From G963676795 sp963677215 (lineage in GTDB: Bacteria > Desulfobacterota > Desulfuromonadia > Desulfuromonadales > Geopsychrobacteraceae), in NCBI GenBank assembly GCA_963677215.1, contig OY781919.1:2108001-2172000 (forward strand): a stretch of 64,000 nt of DNA, given 5' to 3'. The translations under genes and the position numbers were made by a program. The notes below the pieces were generated by a model. The model worked only from the letters and a program-made list of their open reading frames with translations, made no database searches and had not been told where the DNA came from. Shown one piece after another: positions 61,981 through 64,000 of this stretch; positions within the stretch are counted from its first letter, which is position 1; every line of letters begins with the position of its first letter.

Positions 61981-62207
61981 ATTCACTTTATGCCTCATGG
62001 TTGGCCAGCGGTCAGCGGGAAAACTGGAAAAGCTCCATGCTGTCATGAGGGCAGCCTATATAATTTAGCCGGGGGGCATAAGTAAAGATTGGTAAGATTG
62101 TTAAAATGAATGTCAACGCTGGTCGGTTGGACGCCCTTGATTCTGTATGCTAACGTTTTTCCGAGAATTGTGTCATTGCCCGGAACCGGGAAGAAAGGGA
62201 TGGAATA

Positions 62208-63068
62208 ATGGTCGATGATAAACCTGTTATCGCCTTTGGGGAGATTGTCTGGGATATCTTTCCCGATAAAACGGTTCTCGGTGGTGCGCCTCTCAATGTG
62301 GCTTATCATCTGCATGCCCAACAGCGCCGGACGGGTATCATCAGCCGTGTCGGTGCTGATCAGCTCGGACGAGAAACTCTGACCAGTATTGCCGAGCTTG
62401 GGGTGCCGGTTGATGCCATTCAGGTCGATGCCGAGCTGCCGACCGGCCAGGTCTATGTGACTTTTAACGCTGCTCATGAACCGCGATATGAGATCGTCAA
62501 GCCGGCGGCATGGGACAATGTTCAGCTCGATGCTCTTCCCGGAAACCTGGCTGAGAATAGCTATCATCTTATTTTCGGCACCTTGGCCCAGCGTAGTGCG
62601 GAGACTCGAAGAACTCTGGATCGGGTTATCGCCAAGGCTGATAAAAAATTTTATGACGTCAATCTTCGCCCCCCTTTCACAACCCCGGATCTGGTTGAAG
62701 CGTCCCTGGCTCAGGCCGATGTCGTCAAGGTCAACCGTGAAGAACTGCAGCAGCTTAATGGCTGGTTTCTGCATGCCGACGGGAGCGATCTGAATATTGG
62801 CAGAAAATTGCTCGGAAAGTTCGCTGTCGATGTTCTGGCTATAACCAATGCCGATAAAGGGGCTGCTCTGATCAGCGCTGACGGACATGTCGAGCACCCC
62901 GGCTTCCCGGTGACTCAGGCCGACCCGGTCGGCAGCGGTGATGCCTTTTTCAGCGCCTTGATTCACAACTATCTGCAGGGACTCTCACTGTCCACATGCC
63001 TGACTGCTGCCAACAGGCTCGGTTCCTGGGTTGCTTCTCAGCCAGGAGCGACACCGAAGTATCCCTAG
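62208..63068 (+). CDS. PfkB-family carbohydrate kinase (fructokinase-like)
   Basis: 286 residues: the N-terminal GEIVWDIFPDKTVLGGAPLNVAYHL (substrate-binding GG) and the catalytic ADPVGSGDAFFSALI with the base Asp in GSGDA. It resembles fructokinases or other ribokinase-family enzymes. It is separated from the PTS operon by a terminator and an opposite-strand gene. It may phosphorylate free fructose that results from hexitol oxidation. Confidence 0.87.
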   Translation: MVDDKPVIAFGEIVWDIFPDKTVLGGAPLNVAYHLHAQQRRTGIISRVGADQLGRETLTSIAELGVPVDAIQVDAELPTGQVYVTFNAAHEPRYEIVKPAAWDNVQLDALPGNLAENSYHLIFGTLAQRSAETRRTLDRVIAKADKKFYDVNLRPPFTTPDLVEASLAQADVVKVNREELQQLNGWFLHADGSDLNIGRKLLGKFAVDVLAITNADKGAALISADGHVEHPGFPVTQADPVGSGDAFFSALIHNYLQGLSLSTCLTAANRLGSWVASQPGATPKYP

Positions 63069-63305
63069 CATCCCCTGTGGTTATTCCATCTTCTTAACCT
63101 CTGGTGAAAATGCGGGAGTTCTGTCCGTTGCAGGATTCCCGTTTTTTAATAGAATATCAGGTGCATTGGTCTGACCTATTGCCGATGGAGGGCGATTGCA
63201 GCTATTTTATAACAGTCGTTGTTTTTGAGCTGGATAAATAGCGAGCTAAGCCGAGTATTGTTACGACTCGTTCTGAATTCACCTTCAGGGGACTGAGGTA
63301 TCTAT

Positions 63306-64000
63306 GTTGCCACCTGATTATCGTGCATTTTTCAACGCTGTCGTTGGAACCGTTGCGGCAGAAGACATGTTTACCGATCCATTGCGAACCTTGGTCTACG
63401 GGACTGACGCCAGTTTTTATCGCCTGATTCCAAAGATAGTCATCAATGTTGAAAACGAGGAGCAGGTCCGGCTGATTCTGCGTGAAGCCGGCCAGCGCAA
63501 ATTGCCGGTCACCTTCCGTGCGGCAGGGACCAGTCTGTCGGGACAGGCCGTGACCGATTCGATTCTGGTGCGTCTCAAGGGGGATAGCTGGAACAAGTAC
63601 CGGGTCTTTGACAATGCGCGGAAGATTCAGCTGCAACCGGGGATTATCGGTAGCAGCGCGAACCGGATTCTCGCCGAGTTCGGTAAAAAGATCGGACCTG
63701 ATCCGGCTTCGATCGAAAGCGCCAAGATCGGCGGGATCCTGGCCAACAACGCCAGCGGCATGTGCTGTGGCGTCGAGCAGAACAGCTATCAGACCCTCGA
63801 TTCGATGCGCATCATCCTCGCTGACGGCAGCGTCGTCGATACTACCGACGACAGGAGCAAGGCGGCATTTCGCAAGTCGCATGCGGCCCTGCTTGATGGC
63901 TTGGCGGCTCTGCGCCAGACAGTCCTTGACGATCCGCAGTTGCACGAGCGGATCAGCTACAAGTTCAAGATCAAGAATACCACCGGCTACAGCCTCAACG
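63306..64000 (+). CDS. FAD-binding oxidase, D-lactate/glycolate dehydrogenase type (3' end outside window)
   Basis: The frame from the ATG at 63306 stays open to the window end (231 codons seen). The start has GAGG at 5 bases. The visible part is the FAD-binding PCMH fold: TDASFYRLIPKIVINVENEEQV, FRAAGTSLSGQAVTDSILV, IGPDPASIESAKIGGILANNASGMCCGVEQNSYQTLDSMRIIL. It matches the N-terminus of the long FAD and Fe-S D-lactate dehydrogenases (Dld-II/GlcD-like); the expected C-terminal Fe-S domain would lie outside. It probably feeds lactate electrons to quinones. Confidence 0.85.

Overview
The window reads as a chromosome segment of an anaerobic or microaerophilic Gram-negative bacterium, most likely a deltaproteobacterium of the Desulfuromonadales (Geobacter/Desulfuromonas/Pelobacter group). 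This is an inference. It rests on sigma-54 promoters and a sigma-54 activator, a periplasmic-type CbiK cobaltochelatase under cobalamin riboswitches, an ArsG/ArsF-type arsenic locus, a tripartite tricarboxylate transporter, CheV and chemoreceptor genes, and a roughly 140-bp dispersed repeat I associate with that group. No rRNA, tRNA or CRISPR array was seen.

Layout. 1-3 kb: the end of a DUF5714 gene and a chemoreceptor with a consensus sigma-54 promoter. 3-12.5 kb, minus strand: a proline catabolism and uptake block. P5C dehydrogenase, proline dehydrogenase, livHMGF, a universal stress protein and an alkyltransferase-like protein lie downstream of a PAS-containing sigma-54 activator, with a sigma-54 promoter and a perfect 22-bp inverted repeat between activator and operon. 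12.5-15 kb: a 158-bp MITE-like element flanked by CTAG, a Sel1-repeat gene whose stop codon lies in that CTAG, and cheV. 15-19 kb: an AT-richer block with a Gfo/Idh/MocA oxidoreductase and two zinc alcohol dehydrogenases, one with a Tat-type signal. 19-22.7 kb: a heterodimeric ABC exporter. 23-24.9 kb: two tandem cobalamin riboswitches, each with a terminator, before cbiK, then an ABC ATPase remnant.

25-31 kb is a decaying arsenic-resistance island. acr3 is frameshifted by an exact 52-bp tandem duplication, arsF is broken by a frameshift, a nonsense codon and an IS3-family fragment, and an arsC remnant lies at the far end. The thiol-redox genes, the ArsG and ArsP-like permeases and arsR look intact, and two matching ArsR-type operators are present. 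31-35.4 kb carries an OmpR-type two-component system, a secreted protein with 16 Met in a 69-residue mature chain, and two exported MsrA-MsrB fusions. I read this as a candidate envelope oxidant-defence module in which the Met-rich protein is a regenerable sink; it is the most interesting locus here. 35.4-41 kb: a CitAB/DcuSR-type system next to tctCBA. 41-53 kb: mostly housekeeping genes (purT, a hybrid kinase, flavin reductase, alpha-carbonic anhydrase, RMD1/DUF155, CNNM-CBS, a yeast-type cytosine deaminase, glmS).

53-63 kb is a hexitol PTS operon under a divergent LacI regulator with paired operators. It holds an EIICB, an EIIA-HPr-EI fusion that gives a self-contained phosphorelay, an unusual 578-residue dehydrogenase and a PfkB sugar-phosphate kinase. 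The EIICB leader is closed by a 9-bp helix that overlaps its Shine-Dalgarno. A second PfkB kinase and the start of an FAD/Fe-S D-lactate or glycolate dehydrogenase close the window.
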